Below are positions 17,076 to 26,069 of a stretch of DNA of 64,000 bases, piece by piece (position 1 is the stretch's first letter; every line of letters begins with the position of its first letter). Made by a program: the position numbers and the translations under genes. The stretch spans positions 1,054,001 to 1,118,000 of the forward strand of contig NZ_MDGQ01000005.1 in NCBI RefSeq assembly GCF_001747105.1. The letters are read 5' to 3'. The notes under the pieces are model-generated. The model searched no databases, was not told the DNA's origin, and saw only the letters and a program-made list of their open reading frames with translations. Origin of the DNA: Roseivirga misakiensis (lineage in GTDB: Bacteria; Bacteroidota; Bacteroidia; Cytophagales; Cyclobacteriaceae).

Positions 17076-17770
17076 TTGAACAGCGTTAAATTTCCGAATT
17101 GATTAGCTGGTGGCACCTTTTTCCATAAATCTGGATTGTTGAATGCTGGGTCGGAAAGTTTCGGGTTAACAGGGTGCTGAAATATATGTTCTTCTTCGAA
17201 CGGTTTGATGATCGAAATAATACTCTCCGCAGTGTGGGAGTCATTTAACCACTCTACCATAAAGTCCTCATTTAAGATAGCGGGCATTCTTTCAGATACC
17301 TTCTTCACTTCGTGCGAAGCTGGTGTGGTAATCATCATGAAAGTGTGAATCGTCTCATCGTTATCCGATTCGAACGTATGCCATAGTCCCGCAATACCAA
17401 AAGGTTTATTGTCAGCAAGGTGGAACCGATAGGGCACTCTTTCTTTCTTAGCAATTTCTTTCCAATCGTAAAAACTATCGGCTAAGATAACACAGCGCTG
17501 TAACTGGAGTGATTTTTTTAAACTGGGTTTTGTCAAAATATCCTCGACAGGGGCATAAAGTAGTTTAGTGGCAACCCCTTTCTTCTTTGTGAACGACGGA
17601 TTGATTCCCCAATAAAAGTAGGATAACCCCTCGGGGTTTTCGCTGGTAATTACGGGTAGCAGATCACTCGGTTGTGCATTGTAGGTTGGTTGATATAACT
17701 CAGAAGATTCAACAGAGAAATTTTCACTAATCGTTTGAACTTTTGCAGCTATTGAGAAGTTGATCGGCAT
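17072..17770 (-). CDS. SRAP/YedK-family protein lacking the catalytic residues
   Basis: This 232-residue protein has the overall SRAP (YedK/HMCES) pattern: a YNAQPSDLLPVI segment near 30, YWGINP, VILADSFYDWK near 95-103, GIAGLWHTF, and ERMPAIL near 160. Active SRAP proteins trap abasic sites in single-stranded DNA through an N-terminal Cys2, with Asn75, Glu105 and His160 (E. coli YedK numbering). Here the matching positions are Pro2, Tyr72, Asp102 and Ser159. No upstream in-frame start exists, because a TGA lies seven codons before the ATG. The reading frame itself is intact, so it looks like a maintained but chemically altered paralogue rather than a pseudogene. Confidence 0.8.
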   Translation of the reverse strand: MPINFSIAAKVQTISENFSVESSELYQPTYNAQPSDLLPVITSENPEGLSYFYWGINPSFTKKKGVATKLLYAPVEDILTKPSLKKSLQLQRCVILADSFYDWKEIAKKERVPYRFHLADNKPFGIAGLWHTFESDNDETIHTFMMITTPASHEVKKVSERMPAILNEDFMVEWLNDSHTAESIISIIKPFEEEHIFQHPVNPKLSDPAFNNPDLWKKVPPANQFGNLTLFN

Positions 17771-17904
17771 GAAATGGTTTTGAAAAATTCATTTCAAGAT
17801 ATAAAAAAATACTGATCTAAACCTACTGGTGGATGTCGCAGGTTGAGTCCGCAATCGATTGCAAATTCGCCGAAAAAAAAGCAATCAGAATAGCCACATA
17901 TATA

Positions 17905-17936
17905 TTTGAATATAGAGTGATTAACAGCTATTTTTG
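17905..17936 (+). promoter_or_regulatory. Predicted promoter of the pyruvate dehydrogenase E2 gene
   Basis: TTTG at 17905-17908 and TATTTTTG at 17929-17936 are separated by 20 bases. Transcription would start near 17942, giving an 18-base leader to the ATG at 17960. Confidence 0.65.
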
Positions 17937-17959
17937 GTGCTCAAATTTTGCAGAGTTAT

Positions 17960-19597
17960 ATGGCTGAAATTGTAAAAATGCCCAAAATGAGCGACACCAT
18001 GGAAGAAGGTGTAATCGCTGTTTGGCATAAGAAAGTTGGAGATAAAGTAGAGTCTGGCGAATTAATGGCCGAAATAGAGACTGACAAAGCCACAATGGAC
18101 TATGAGTCTTACCACGATGGCACGGTACTTTATTTAGGCGCTACCGAAGGCGAAGCTGTCCAAGTAGATGGCGTTTTGGCCATAGTTGGAGACGATGGCG
18201 AGGATTACGAAGCATTGCTCAATGGTTCAGCCTCTAGTGATGAGTCTGCCGCTCCTGCAACTGAAGCTTCAAGTCCTGCTCCAGCTTCTTCAGAAGAAAA
18301 AATAGATACGAGCAGCATTAATGCTACAATCGTAAGAATGCCCAAAATGAGCGATACCATGGAAGAAGGTGTGATCGCAGCATGGCATAAAAACGTTGGA
18401 GACTCAGTGGAGTCAGGTGAGTTGGTCGCAGAAGTGGAAACTGATAAGGCCACCATGGAATATGAGTCTTATGACGAGGGTACTGTCCTCTACCTAGGGG
18501 CTTCGGAAGGGGAGTCGGTAAAGGTTGATGGTATTCTAGCCATTGTTGGCGAGCCAGGTGCTGACTATGAAGCATTGATAAAAGCTGATGGTGAAAATGA
18601 AGCTCCTGCCGAAGATACACCGGCAACTGAGGCACCTGCCGAAGTAGCTCCTGCTGCATCAACTCCTGCTGCCGCACCAGCGCCAACGGAGGCCCCAGTA
18701 CAAGCTACTGGTAGAGTGAAAGCTTCCCCGCTTGCTAAACGTTTAGCGTCCGAAAAAGGTATTGATATTAGTCTTGTTCAGGGAACTGGCGAGGCTGGTC
18801 GAATTGTCAAAAGAGATGTTGAATCTTATGTTCCAGCAGCTCAGGCACCTGCGTCAAGCGCTAGTGCCAGCACACCAGACGCACCAGCAATTCAACTGCC
18901 GAAAGTAGTTGGAGAGGAGAGCTTTGAAGAGGTGAAACTCAGTCAAATGCGTAAGGTAATCGCTAGAAGATTGGGTGAAAGTAAATTTGCTGCCCCACAC
19001 TTCTACTTAACCATGGAGATAAACATGGATAAGGCAATTGAGGCAAGGAAAAGTATGAACGAGGTTTCTCCTGTAAAGATTTCTTTCAACGATATGGTGA
19101 TTAAAGCCGTAGCTGTTGCTTTGAGGAAGCACCCTGGAGTTAACTCTTCTTGGTTAGATGATAGAATCAGAATCAACCATCATGTACACATTGGTGTGGC
19201 CGTAGCTGTTGACGAAGGGCTACTTGTACCAGTAGTTAAGTTTGCCGATAACAAACCACTTTCACACATTTCTGCTGAAGTGAAAGAATTGGGTGGTAAA
19301 GCGAGAGATAAGAAGCTACAACCAAACGAAATGGAGGGTAATACATTCACTATTTCTAACCTTGGTATGTTCGGAATAGAAGAATTCACCGCGATTATTA
19401 ATCCACCAGATGCCTGTATTATGGCTGTTGGGGGCATTAAGCAAACTGCTATTGTTAAAGATGGAGCGCTTGCCGTTGGTAATATGATGAAGGTAACGAT
19501 GTCTTGTGACCATAGGGTAGTGGATGGAGCTGTAGGTTCTGCTTTCTTGAAGGACTTTAAGGCCTTACTTGAAGATCCCGTAAGACTACTCGTTTAA
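17960..19597 (+). CDS. pdhC: Pyruvate dehydrogenase E2, dihydrolipoamide acetyltransferase
   Basis: This is the core of the pyruvate dehydrogenase complex; it moves acetyl groups from lipoyl arms to CoA. The 545-residue protein has two lipoyl domains with lipoylated lysines K43 and K163 (both ETDKAT), Ala/Pro-rich linkers, a peripheral-subunit-binding domain (ASPLAKRLASEKGI), and a catalytic domain ending with the HRVVDG motif (H518, D522). The frame is open from a TTG at 17948, but the ATG at 17960 gives the family's MAEIVKMPKMSDTMEEG start. The two lipoyl domains are nearly identical in DNA over their first third. The E1 and E3 genes are not in the window. A promoter precedes it and a terminator follows at 19610. 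Confidence 0.95.
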   Translation: MAEIVKMPKMSDTMEEGVIAVWHKKVGDKVESGELMAEIETDKATMDYESYHDGTVLYLGATEGEAVQVDGVLAIVGDDGEDYEALLNGSASSDESAAPATEASSPAPASSEEKIDTSSINATIVRMPKMSDTMEEGVIAAWHKNVGDSVESGELVAEVETDKATMEYESYDEGTVLYLGASEGESVKVDGILAIVGEPGADYEALIKADGENEAPAEDTPATEAPAEVAPAASTPAAAPAPTEAPVQATGRVKASPLAKRLASEKGIDISLVQGTGEAGRIVKRDVESYVPAAQAPASSASASTPDAPAIQLPKVVGEESFEEVKLSQMRKVIARRLGESKFAAPHFYLTMEINMDKAIEARKSMNEVSPVKISFNDMVIKAVAVALRKHPGVNSSWLDDRIRINHHVHIGVAVAVDEGLLVPVVKFADNKPLSHISAEVKELGGKARDKKLQPNEMEGNTFTISNLGMFGIEEFTAIINPPDACIMAVGGIKQTAIVKDGALAVGNMMKVTMSCDHRVVDGAVGSAFLKDFKALLEDPVRLLV

Positions 19598-19609
19598 AAC
19601 ATTGTGATC

Positions 19610-19642
19610 AAAGTCCCGTAGTCATACGGGACTTTCTTTTTT
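19610..19642 (+). terminator. Intrinsic terminator of the E2 gene
   Basis: An 11-bp stem (AAAGTCCCGTA and its complement) with a GTCA loop is followed by CTTTTTT, 13 bp after the stop codon. Confidence 0.9.
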
Positions 19643-19656
19643 AATAGAATAAAATC

Positions 19657-20196
19657 ATGACGAAAATAAGATCGACTACCGTGCTAGCGGTTAGACATAA
19701 TGGTTCAGTTTCAATTGGAGCCGACGGACAAGCAACGATGGGAAACACTGTGGCTAAAAGCAATGTGAAGAAAATCAGAAAGTTACAAGATGGAAAGATT
19801 GTTACTGGATTTGCAGGTTCTACTGCCGATGCTTTCACTTTACTGGAAAGATTCGATGAGAAGCTCAAGGCTTATGGCGGGAATATGAAACGAGCTGCGA
19901 TCGAATTGGCGAAAGATTGGCGTATGGACCGATACTTAAGAAAGTTAGAGTCCATGTTGATCGTGGCTGACAAAGAAGATATTCTAATCCTTTCAGGCAC
20001 TGGCGATGTGTTGGAACCTGACAATGGCATAGCGGCAATTGGCTCGGGGAGTATGTATGCGCAAGCGGCAGCTCAGGCACTAACAAAGCATGCCGGACAT
20101 CTTGAAAGTCAAAAAATTGTCGAAGACAGCTTAAATATTGCTGCTGACATCTGTATTTACACCAATCATAATTTGATAGTCGAGAGAATTTCGTAA
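19657..20196 (+). CDS. hslV: HslV, peptidase subunit of the HslUV protease
   Basis: This is the threonine peptidase partner of the HslU ATPase. The 179-residue protein has the conserved [21 protein letters not shown] block, [26 protein letters not shown] and [11 protein letters not shown]. The TTV at residues 7-9 matches the mature active N-terminus, so a short propeptide MTKIRS would have to be removed to free the catalytic Thr7. This length is common in Bacteroidota, in contrast to the two-residue start in E. coli. hslU is not adjacent. Confidence 0.93.
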   Translation: MTKIRSTTVLAVRHNGSVSIGADGQATMGNTVAKSNVKKIRKLQDGKIVTGFAGSTADAFTLLERFDEKLKAYGGNMKRAAIELAKDWRMDRYLRKLESMLIVADKEDILILSGTGDVLEPDNGIAAIGSGSMYAQAAAQALTKHAGHLESQKIVEDSLNIAADICIYTNHNLIVERIS

Positions 20197-20265
20197 TTTC
20201 GTATTTAGAATGATACCAGTAACCAGCGTATTCGTTTTACGTTAAGTGTACTAAGGATCATTTAG

Positions 20266-20287
20266 AAACAGTGATTAATCACTGTTT
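20266..20287. promoter_or_regulatory. Perfect 22-bp palindrome, candidate operator
   Basis: The arm AAACAGTGATT (20266-20276) is followed directly by its exact reverse complement (20277-20287) with no spacer. It ends 13 bp before the ATG of the lipoprotein gene at 20301. A spacerless symmetric site is more like a homodimeric regulator site than a terminator, and it has no T-tract long enough to terminate. Confidence 0.6.
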
Positions 20288-20300
20288 TGGAAACTGAACC

Positions 20301-20828
20301 ATGAAGTTATTTAGAAATTTTGCCATAGTAGTATTGGCCATTGTTGGCTTTTCTTGCGCGGAATCTCCGCTTTCGTCTTCTTATCAGGAGATGACGGAAG
20401 GAAGATTGTTGTTAGGAGCTACTGTCCATCTTGGTAATGGTGAATTTGTTGAAAACGCCGCACTCGGGGTGAAAGATGGTTTTGTTACACTTCTTGCAGA
20501 TGATGCTTTATCTAAGATCGATCTAGATAAGTTTCAAGTCGATAAACTTGGCCCAGAGTATCATATTTATCCATTTAAAAAGGCGATTCAAGGTAATTCA
20601 GGTATTGTTCTAGCGCGTGCTAATGCAGAACCTATCAATATTGCCATTAGAGATCAAGAGGTAGAAAAATGTATTACCATAGGATGTGAAGCACAGTTGC
20701 TCATTTGCTACGGTAGCATTAAAGACATGAATAAATTTAGAGTTGATTACGTGGTAATGGGGTCGGATAAGGTGAGAATCCTTAGACAAAGTGACTATTC
20801 CGGTACTATCATGTCAGGTTCTAATTAA
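20301..20828 (+). CDS. Hypothetical lipoprotein
   Basis: This 175-residue protein has a signal peptide ending in the lipobox GFSC (C19). The mature part shows alternating beta and helix segments with no recognisable motif. The cysteine pair C136/C141 (CITIGC) plus the Cys in LLICYGS might form a disulfide. It sits behind a perfect palindrome and before a terminator, so it is probably a regulated single-gene transcript. I do not recognise the family. Confidence 0.6.
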   Translation: MKLFRNFAIVVLAIVGFSCAESPLSSSYQEMTEGRLLLGATVHLGNGEFVENAALGVKDGFVTLLADDALSKIDLDKFQVDKLGPEYHIYPFKKAIQGNSGIVLARANAEPINIAIRDQEVEKCITIGCEAQLLICYGSIKDMNKFRVDYVVMGSDKVRILRQSDYSGTIMSGSN

Positions 20829-20855
20829 AGATTATAAGTTTCGACACTAGAGAAG

Positions 20856-20884
20856 CCATCACGATTTTTCGTGGTGGTTTTTTG
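20856..20884. terminator. Intrinsic terminator between convergent genes
   Basis: An eight-pair stem CCATCACG/CGTGGTGG (one G-T pair) with a six-base loop precedes TTTTTTG. It lies between the lipoprotein gene and the minus-strand aminotransferase gene ending at 20886. Confidence 0.8.
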
Positions 20885-20885
20885 T

Positions 20886-22070
20886 TTAACAACAAGTTGA
20901 AATCGCTTCATGAATAATTCTGGCTCCTTCACGAATATCTTCATCCGATATATTAATTGGAGGCGCTAACCTGAAACTTTCAGGACAAGATAGAAACCAA
21001 AAAGCGATCACACCATTTTCGATACAGCGCTTTACAATTTTCTGGACTAAATCCGCTGTTTCAAACTCTATCGCGAACATTAACCCTTTTCTGCGAATCT
21101 CTTTAATACCCGGGTGAGCGATAAGCTCTTCTAGGAGTTTTCCCTTTGACTCGACTCGATCGATGAGTCTGTCGTTTTGAATGACCTCGATGTTTGCAAG
21201 AGCCGCGGCACAGTTTACAGGGTGTCCACCGAAAGTAGTAATATGGCCTAACATCGGATTGTGTGTCAAAGAATTCATCTTGGGTTTGCTACTAATAAAA
21301 GCACCAATAGGCATTCCACCACCAAAGGCCTTCGCTATTGTGAGAATATCGGGAGTGACACCGTAATGCTCAAATGCGAAGAGTTTTCCAGTTCTTCCGA
21401 AGCCTGTCTGAATCTCATCGAAAATTAATTGGGCACCGACTTCAGTACACCTGTTACGAAGTGAATTGAGATAATTTTGATCGGCAATTCTAACACCAGC
21501 ATCTCCTTGTATGGGTTCAATGATCACTGCAGCGGTTCTTTCAGTAATTCCTACTAGATCGTCTGGGTTATTAAATTCAAGAAACTTGACATCAGGTAAA
21601 AGAGGACGAAAAGCGTTCTTCTTTACTTCGTTTCCAGAAACACTAAGCGCTCCGTGTGTGCTGCCATGATAAGATTTTTTGAAGGCAACTATTTCAGTTC
21701 TTCCAGTAATACGTTTCGCTAATTTCAATGCACCCTCATTGGCTTCAGCACCACTATTTACGAAATAGGAACTGTCCAAAACTTCGGGAAGTAAGTCCGC
21801 CAATTTTTTTGCAAGCTTGTTTTGTGGCGCCTGAATAAATTCTCCATAGGCCATTACATGCATATATTTTTCTGCTTGTTCCTTTACTGCTTTGATAATA
21901 GCGGGGTGGGAATGGCCGATGTTAGAAACCGCTATTCCAGAAATGAGGTCAAGGTATTTTTTACCCGATTGATCGTAAATATATGAGCCACTTGCATAAT
22001 CTACCGCTATAGCCAATGGGTGAGGAGAAGTTTGGGCCAGATGGTTTAGGAAGATACTTTTAGCGTCCAT
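20886..22070 (-). CDS. Class III PLP-dependent aminotransferase (ornithine/acetylornithine type)
   Basis: This 394-residue fold-type I aminotransferase moves an amino group between an omega-amino acid such as ornithine or acetylornithine and a keto acid. PLP-site residues are visible: the SGAEANEGALKLA phosphate-binding block near 106, D218 in FDEIQTG, and the Schiff-base lysine K247 in IAKAFGGGMPIGA. No other arginine-biosynthesis gene is adjacent, so argD, rocD or another omega-transaminase role cannot be decided. Upstream, the ATG at 22070 faces the glycosyltransferase gene 57 bp away. Confidence 0.85.
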   Translation of the reverse strand: MDAKSIFLNHLAQTSPHPLAIAVDYASGSYIYDQSGKKYLDLISGIAVSNIGHSHPAIIKAVKEQAEKYMHVMAYGEFIQAPQNKLAKKLADLLPEVLDSSYFVNSGAEANEGALKLAKRITGRTEIVAFKKSYHGSTHGALSVSGNEVKKNAFRPLLPDVKFLEFNNPDDLVGITERTAAVIIEPIQGDAGVRIADQNYLNSLRNRCTEVGAQLIFDEIQTGFGRTGKLFAFEHYGVTPDILTIAKAFGGGMPIGAFISSKPKMNSLTHNPMLGHITTFGGHPVNCAAALANIEVIQNDRLIDRVESKGKLLEELIAHPGIKEIRRKGLMFAIEFETADLVQKIVKRCIENGVIAFWFLSCPESFRLAPPINISDEDIREGARIIHEAISTCC

Positions 22071-22127
22071 ATGCGAAATTAATCAAGATATGCTAATCGA
22101 TCTCTTTTGTTCTATTAGTTTTGAGCG

Positions 22128-23699
22128 ATGATTGATCAACGCCCTTTCTCCAAGTCAGAAAAACAACTGCTTTTCGGCGGTTTGGTGCTGTTGATATTCT
22201 CTTTCTTTTACCAATTAGGTATTTACCCATTATACTTAGAGGAACCACGACGGGGGATTATTGCTTTAGAAATGATTTTCCAAGACAATTTCTGGGTACC
22301 AACACAAACCGGCGATTTGTATTTCAGGAAACCACCTGTATATAATTGGGTACTTATTGCTAGCTATAAGTTATTTGGTCAGTACTCGGAGTTTGCTACT
22401 CGGTTCTTTTCGGTCCTCAGCCATTTAATCTTATCTCTTTTAACTTTTGCCTTCGTAAAGCGCTATTTAGGTCAATTTAGAGCAGCTTTAGTCTCCATAA
22501 GTTTGCTAGTATCAGCAGATATACTCGTTTATTTCAGTACAATAGGAGAGATTGATCTCTTCTACGCCTTGATTACGACTACCGCTATGTTTGCAGTTTT
22601 TCACTTTGGTGAGCAGCGCAAATATTGGCAGCTTTTTTTAATCGTATATGCGCTCACGGCCATTGGCTTTCTTACCAAAGGATTGACCTCTTTGCCATTT
22701 ACGGCAATTACTCTTTTGGTCTATTTTATACAGAAAAAGGAATTCAAAACACTATTGAGGTTACCACATATTTCTGGAATCCTAGTTTTTTCTGGGCTCG
22801 TTGGTGGGTACTTTTTTATGTACAGTCAATACCAAGATGTTTCGGGTTGGTGGTCCACCTTGCTTTCGGAATCCGCTGATAAAGCGACAAAAGGTGGCTT
22901 TCTGAAGTTTTTAAACCATTTAGTGGCCTTTCCATTAGAAACGATAAAGAATATCCTTCCTGCGGGGCTCTTATTGCCAGTTCTGTTTAAAAAAGGGACG
23001 ATAGCTAAACTCAAATCAAACCCATTAGTCTGGTATAGCGTACTGGTTTTCTCTTTTAACTTTTTGATTTATTGGTTTTCGATTGAGGCCAAATCGAGGT
23101 ACATCTACCCATTGTTGCCATTTTTGATCATCCCGATTATTTACATCGCAACAAATGCTAAAGAAATACGCTGGGCTAAGGTTTACAAAGTTGCGATAAC
23201 TGTCTTTCTTATTCTGTTTTCTCTGATAGCACCCATAGGCTTTTTTGTGGACGGTTTAGAGAACGTAGATAACCTCTATGTTTATGTAGTAGTGCTGTTG
23301 ATTATAGCCGCGATTCTGTGGTATATGTTTCTGGCAAAAGGCGTCAGACCTTATATAATTATGATCTGCCTAATGGTAGCTGTAAAATTCACTTTTTCTA
23401 GCATAGTTCCACAAACACGCCAGAAAGAAACAGGCGCTGCTGAAGATAAAACTTTGGGTTTAGAGATCGCTGAGATTACCAAAGGCCAACCTCTTCATCG
23501 GCTAGGTGATGTCAGAATGTCCTTGACGATCGTATACTACATAGAAAGAGAAAGAGAAGAACCACTGTACCAATCACAAACACTCAAAGAGGGCTATTAC
23601 ATTTGCTATAGCGATGATTTGCCAAAGGATAGGCCATATTCTATTCTAAGAGAATTCGCTTATTGGGGTGAGCCGATCTACTTTATCTCTTTGGATTAG
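22128..23699 (+). CDS. GT39/ArnT-like membrane glycosyltransferase
   Basis: This 523-residue integral membrane protein has about eleven or twelve hydrophobic helices. An early acidic loop LYLEEPRRGIIALEMI (about residue 35) matches the conserved E/D-E-x-R catalytic loop of the PMT_2/GT39 family, which uses polyprenyl-phosphate sugars to modify lipids or proteins on the outer side of the inner membrane. A short C-terminal soluble part of about 90 residues follows. The acceptor is unknown. Its stop overlaps that of the minus-strand response regulator by four bases. Confidence 0.8.
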   Translation: MIDQRPFSKSEKQLLFGGLVLLIFSFFYQLGIYPLYLEEPRRGIIALEMIFQDNFWVPTQTGDLYFRKPPVYNWVLIASYKLFGQYSEFATRFFSVLSHLILSLLTFAFVKRYLGQFRAALVSISLLVSADILVYFSTIGEIDLFYALITTTAMFAVFHFGEQRKYWQLFLIVYALTAIGFLTKGLTSLPFTAITLLVYFIQKKEFKTLLRLPHISGILVFSGLVGGYFFMYSQYQDVSGWWSTLLSESADKATKGGFLKFLNHLVAFPLETIKNILPAGLLLPVLFKKGTIAKLKSNPLVWYSVLVFSFNFLIYWFSIEAKSRYIYPLLPFLIIPIIYIATNAKEIRWAKVYKVAITVFLILFSLIAPIGFFVDGLENVDNLYVYVVVLLIIAAILWYMFLAKGVRPYIIMICLMVAVKFTFSSIVPQTRQKETGAAEDKTLGLEIAEITKGQPLHRLGDVRMSLTIVYYIEREREEPLYQSQTLKEGYYICYSDDLPKDRPYSILREFAYWGEPIYFISLD

Positions 23700-24091
23700 G
23701 CTAGCATTTTAATATTCGTCTTTTCGAAATTAAACTCTATCAACTCTTTCATTTCAGCGGGGTAATAAGGCTTTTGGAGGAAAAAAGCCTCTCTTTTGAT
23801 TTTTGATCTGAATTCCTCTTTTGAGATGCCGCTCTGAAATATCACATTCATTTGTGGCCGATAAACACTAAGTTCTTCAAAGACTTGAAAGCCAGAAATG
23901 TCTGGAAGTAAAATGTCTAAAATGATCAAGCTGTAATCGTGGTTATATGCTTTTTCGATGGCCGATTTTCCGCTTAGAGCGACATCTGCTATAAATCCCC
24001 ATTTGGCACACCAAGAGGATAGTATTCTTGCGTTTAGACTGCTGTCATCAACAATAAGTATAGTCGGATTAGAAATTCTTTTGGCTTCCAT
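23696..24091 (-). CDS. Single-domain response regulator (CheY-like)
   Basis: This 131-residue receiver domain has no output domain. The acidic pair D15/D16, the phospho-acceptor D59 (ILDILLPD), the switch Ser87 and K107 (QKPY) are all present, so phosphorylation should work. The frame is open to a TTG at 24112; the ATG at 24091 is preferred. No histidine kinase gene is in the window, so its partner is elsewhere. Confidence 0.85.
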   Translation of the reverse strand: MEAKRISNPTILIVDDSSLNARILSSWCAKWGFIADVALSGKSAIEKAYNHDYSLIILDILLPDISGFQVFEELSVYRPQMNVIFQSGISKEEFRSKIKREAFFLQKPYYPAEMKELIEFNFEKTNIKMLA

Positions 24092-24176
24092 TGTGCTATA
24101 GTGTTTAGTCAAAGATGGAAGTTTATCAGGTCCTAATTTCGAGATTAAGCTGAGTGGATAAATTTTACCGTTAGGT

Positions 24177-24206
24177 AAACAAAAAGCCCCGACAAGTCGA
24201 GGCTTT
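24177..24206 (-). terminator. Intrinsic terminator of the transketolase operon
   Basis: On the minus strand AAAGCCTCGAC pairs with GTCGGGGCTTT (one G-T pair), followed by TTTTGTTT. It lies 23 bp after the stop codon of the gene at 24229. Confidence 0.85.
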
Positions 24207-24228
24207 ATATTTTAGGAGTTGAATAAGC

Positions 24229-25182
24229 TTACTTCCGAGCGATCACTCTTCTGACAGCTTTCACAATGTTATCAGCGTCTATTCCATACTTAGTCATGAG
24301 TTCAGCTGGCTTTCCACTTTCGCCGAAAGAATCGTTGACAGCAACCATTTCCAATGGTGCAGGATGATTTAGCGCAAGTGTTTGTGCTACACTATCTCCA
24401 AGGCCACCGTTCATTTGGTGTTCTTCTGCGGTGACCACACAACCAGTTTTAGCAACTGAGGCTAAAATTGCTTCTGTATCAAGAGGTTTAATTGTATGAA
24501 TATTGATGACTTCTACGCTTATACCTTCTTGAGCCAATACCGCTTCTGCTTCAATAGCCTCCCATACCAAGTGACCCGTAGCGAAAACTGTTACATCTGA
24601 ACCTTCAATTAGATGTAGTGCTTTACCAATTTCGAACTTCTGATCAGCTGGAGTAAATATTGGAACGGCAGGCCTTCCGAATCTTAAATAAACTGGCCCA
24701 TGATGATCAGCAATAGCGATGGTTGCTGCTTTAGTTTGATTGAAATCACAAGGGTTGATCACGGTCATATTGGGCAACATTTTCATCATTCCAATGTCTT
24801 CAAGAATTTGATGCGTTGCGCCATCTTCACCGAGTGTTAAACCAGCATGAGATGCACAGATTTTCACATTTTTATCAGAATATGCGATAGATTGCCTGAT
24901 TTGATCATAAACTCTTCCTGTGGAAAAGTTGGCGAAAGTTCCTGTAAAAGGAATTTTACCTCCGATAGTCATACCCGCAGCTAAGCCCATCATATTGGCT
25001 TCAGCGATTCCAACTTGGAAAAATCGATCTGGATTCTCTTTGATAAACTCTTGCATCTTCAAAGAACCGACTAAATCAGCGCACAGCGCTACAACATCGG
25101 GGTTTGTTCTGCCGAGTTCGGCCAAACCAGCACCAAAACCAGAACGCGTATCCTTTTTATCTGTATAAGTAAATTTTGTCAT
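24229..25182 (-). CDS. Transketolase, C-terminal subunit
   Basis: This 317-residue protein carries the pyrimidine-binding and C-terminal domains of transketolase. Typical features are the [24 protein letters not shown] start, the [17 protein letters not shown] block with the conserved glutamate for thiamine diphosphate, and [11 protein letters not shown]. Together with the N-terminal subunit encoded 10 bp upstream it forms a complete enzyme of the pentose phosphate pathway. It is the last gene of the operon. Confidence 0.93.
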   Translation of the reverse strand: MTKFTYTDKKDTRSGFGAGLAELGRTNPDVVALCADLVGSLKMQEFIKENPDRFFQVGIAEANMMGLAAGMTIGGKIPFTGTFANFSTGRVYDQIRQSIAYSDKNVKICASHAGLTLGEDGATHQILEDIGMMKMLPNMTVINPCDFNQTKAATIAIADHHGPVYLRFGRPAVPIFTPADQKFEIGKALHLIEGSDVTVFATGHLVWEAIEAEAVLAQEGISVEVINIHTIKPLDTEAILASVAKTGCVVTAEEHQMNGGLGDSVAQTLALNHPAPLEMVAVNDSFGESGKPAELMTKYGIDADNIVKAVRRVIARK

Positions 25183-25192
25183 CGTTTCTAGT

Positions 25193-26041
25193 TTAGTAAT
25201 CTCCCAAAGTTTCTTCCAATTGGCTCAAAGCGTCAGCGAGTTGCTCGTCATTTGGTGCAATTCCATGCCATTTGTGCGTGCCCACCATAAAGTCAATGCC
25301 AAAGCCCATTTCGGTGGTCATCAAGTTTAAGATCGGCTTACCTTGACCTGTCAATTCCTTGGCCTCGTCTAAACTCTTGACAATTGAAGCCATATCGTTT
25401 CCTTGACTTTCAATGACAGTCCAACCGAAGGCTTCCCACTTAGCTTTTAAGTCTCCAAGGGACATTACCTCATCAGTAGGGCCATCAATCTGCTGGCCGT
25501 TGTAGTCTACCGTGGCTATAATGTTGTCTATTTTGTGATGTGCCGCATACATGGCAGCTTCCCAAACTTGCCCTTCCTCAAGTTCACCGTCGCCCATAAG
25601 CGCATAAACTAAAGTGCTTTCGCCATTTAGTTTTTTTACTTGAGCAGCACCGCAGGCCACGGATAAACCCTGGCCTAGCGAACCTGATGCAATTCTAATT
25701 CCTGGTAAACCTTCTTCAGTAGCAGGGTGTCCTTGAACTCTAGAATCAATTTGTCTGAACGTAGCTAACTCCGAAGTTTCGAAGTAACCCGACCTTGCCA
25801 AAACACTGTACCAAACTGGTGAAATATGTCCGTTAGATAAGAAGAAAAGGTCTTCGTCGATCCCATTTGGGTCGAAACCTTCTTTTCTTTTCATGGCATA
25901 AAAATACAGTGCTACTAAAAAGTCTGTGCATCCTAATGATCCGCCGGGGTGACCCGAACTAGCACCATGGACCATACGAACAATATCTCTTCTCACTTGC
26001 GAAGCGATACGTTCTAGTTCTGCTGTTGTTGGTTTACTCAC
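25193..26041 (-). CDS. Transketolase, N-terminal subunit
   Basis: This 282-residue protein holds the thiamine-diphosphate-binding half. It shows [15 protein letters not shown], the [12 protein letters not shown] block, and the ThDP motif [15 protein letters not shown], which continues to [10 protein letters not shown]. The start codon is GTG at 26041; no better ATG exists. Split transketolases of about 280 plus 310 residues occur in many bacteria and archaea, so this is not a frameshift. Confidence 0.93.
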   Translation of the reverse strand: MSKPTTAELERIASQVRRDIVRMVHGASSGHPGGSLGCTDFLVALYFYAMKRKEGFDPNGIDEDLFFLSNGHISPVWYSVLARSGYFETSELATFRQIDSRVQGHPATEEGLPGIRIASGSLGQGLSVACGAAQVKKLNGESTLVYALMGDGELEEGQVWEAAMYAAHHKIDNIIATVDYNGQQIDGPTDEVMSLGDLKAKWEAFGWTVIESQGNDMASIVKSLDEAKELTGQGKPILNLMTTEMGFGIDFMVGTHKWHGIAPNDEQLADALSQLEETLGDY

Positions 26042-26069
26042 TATAGATTTGGTTAAATTAAGGTTATGG

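Noticed and set aside
18324-18686. Open frame of 120 codons on the minus strand opposite the E2 linker region
   Set aside because: It mirrors the Ala/Pro-rich linker and lipoyl domain of a certain gene; the translation is a low-complexity Gln/Leu/Pro mixture with no start signal.
22116-22123. TAGTTTTG box just before the GT39 gene as a promoter
   Set aside because: It has no TTG at the required 17-23 bases upstream, and it ends only four bases before the ATG.
24229-26041. Transketolase broken by a frameshift
   Set aside because: Both halves have sound starts, stops and spacing, and split transketolase is a well-known natural arrangement.
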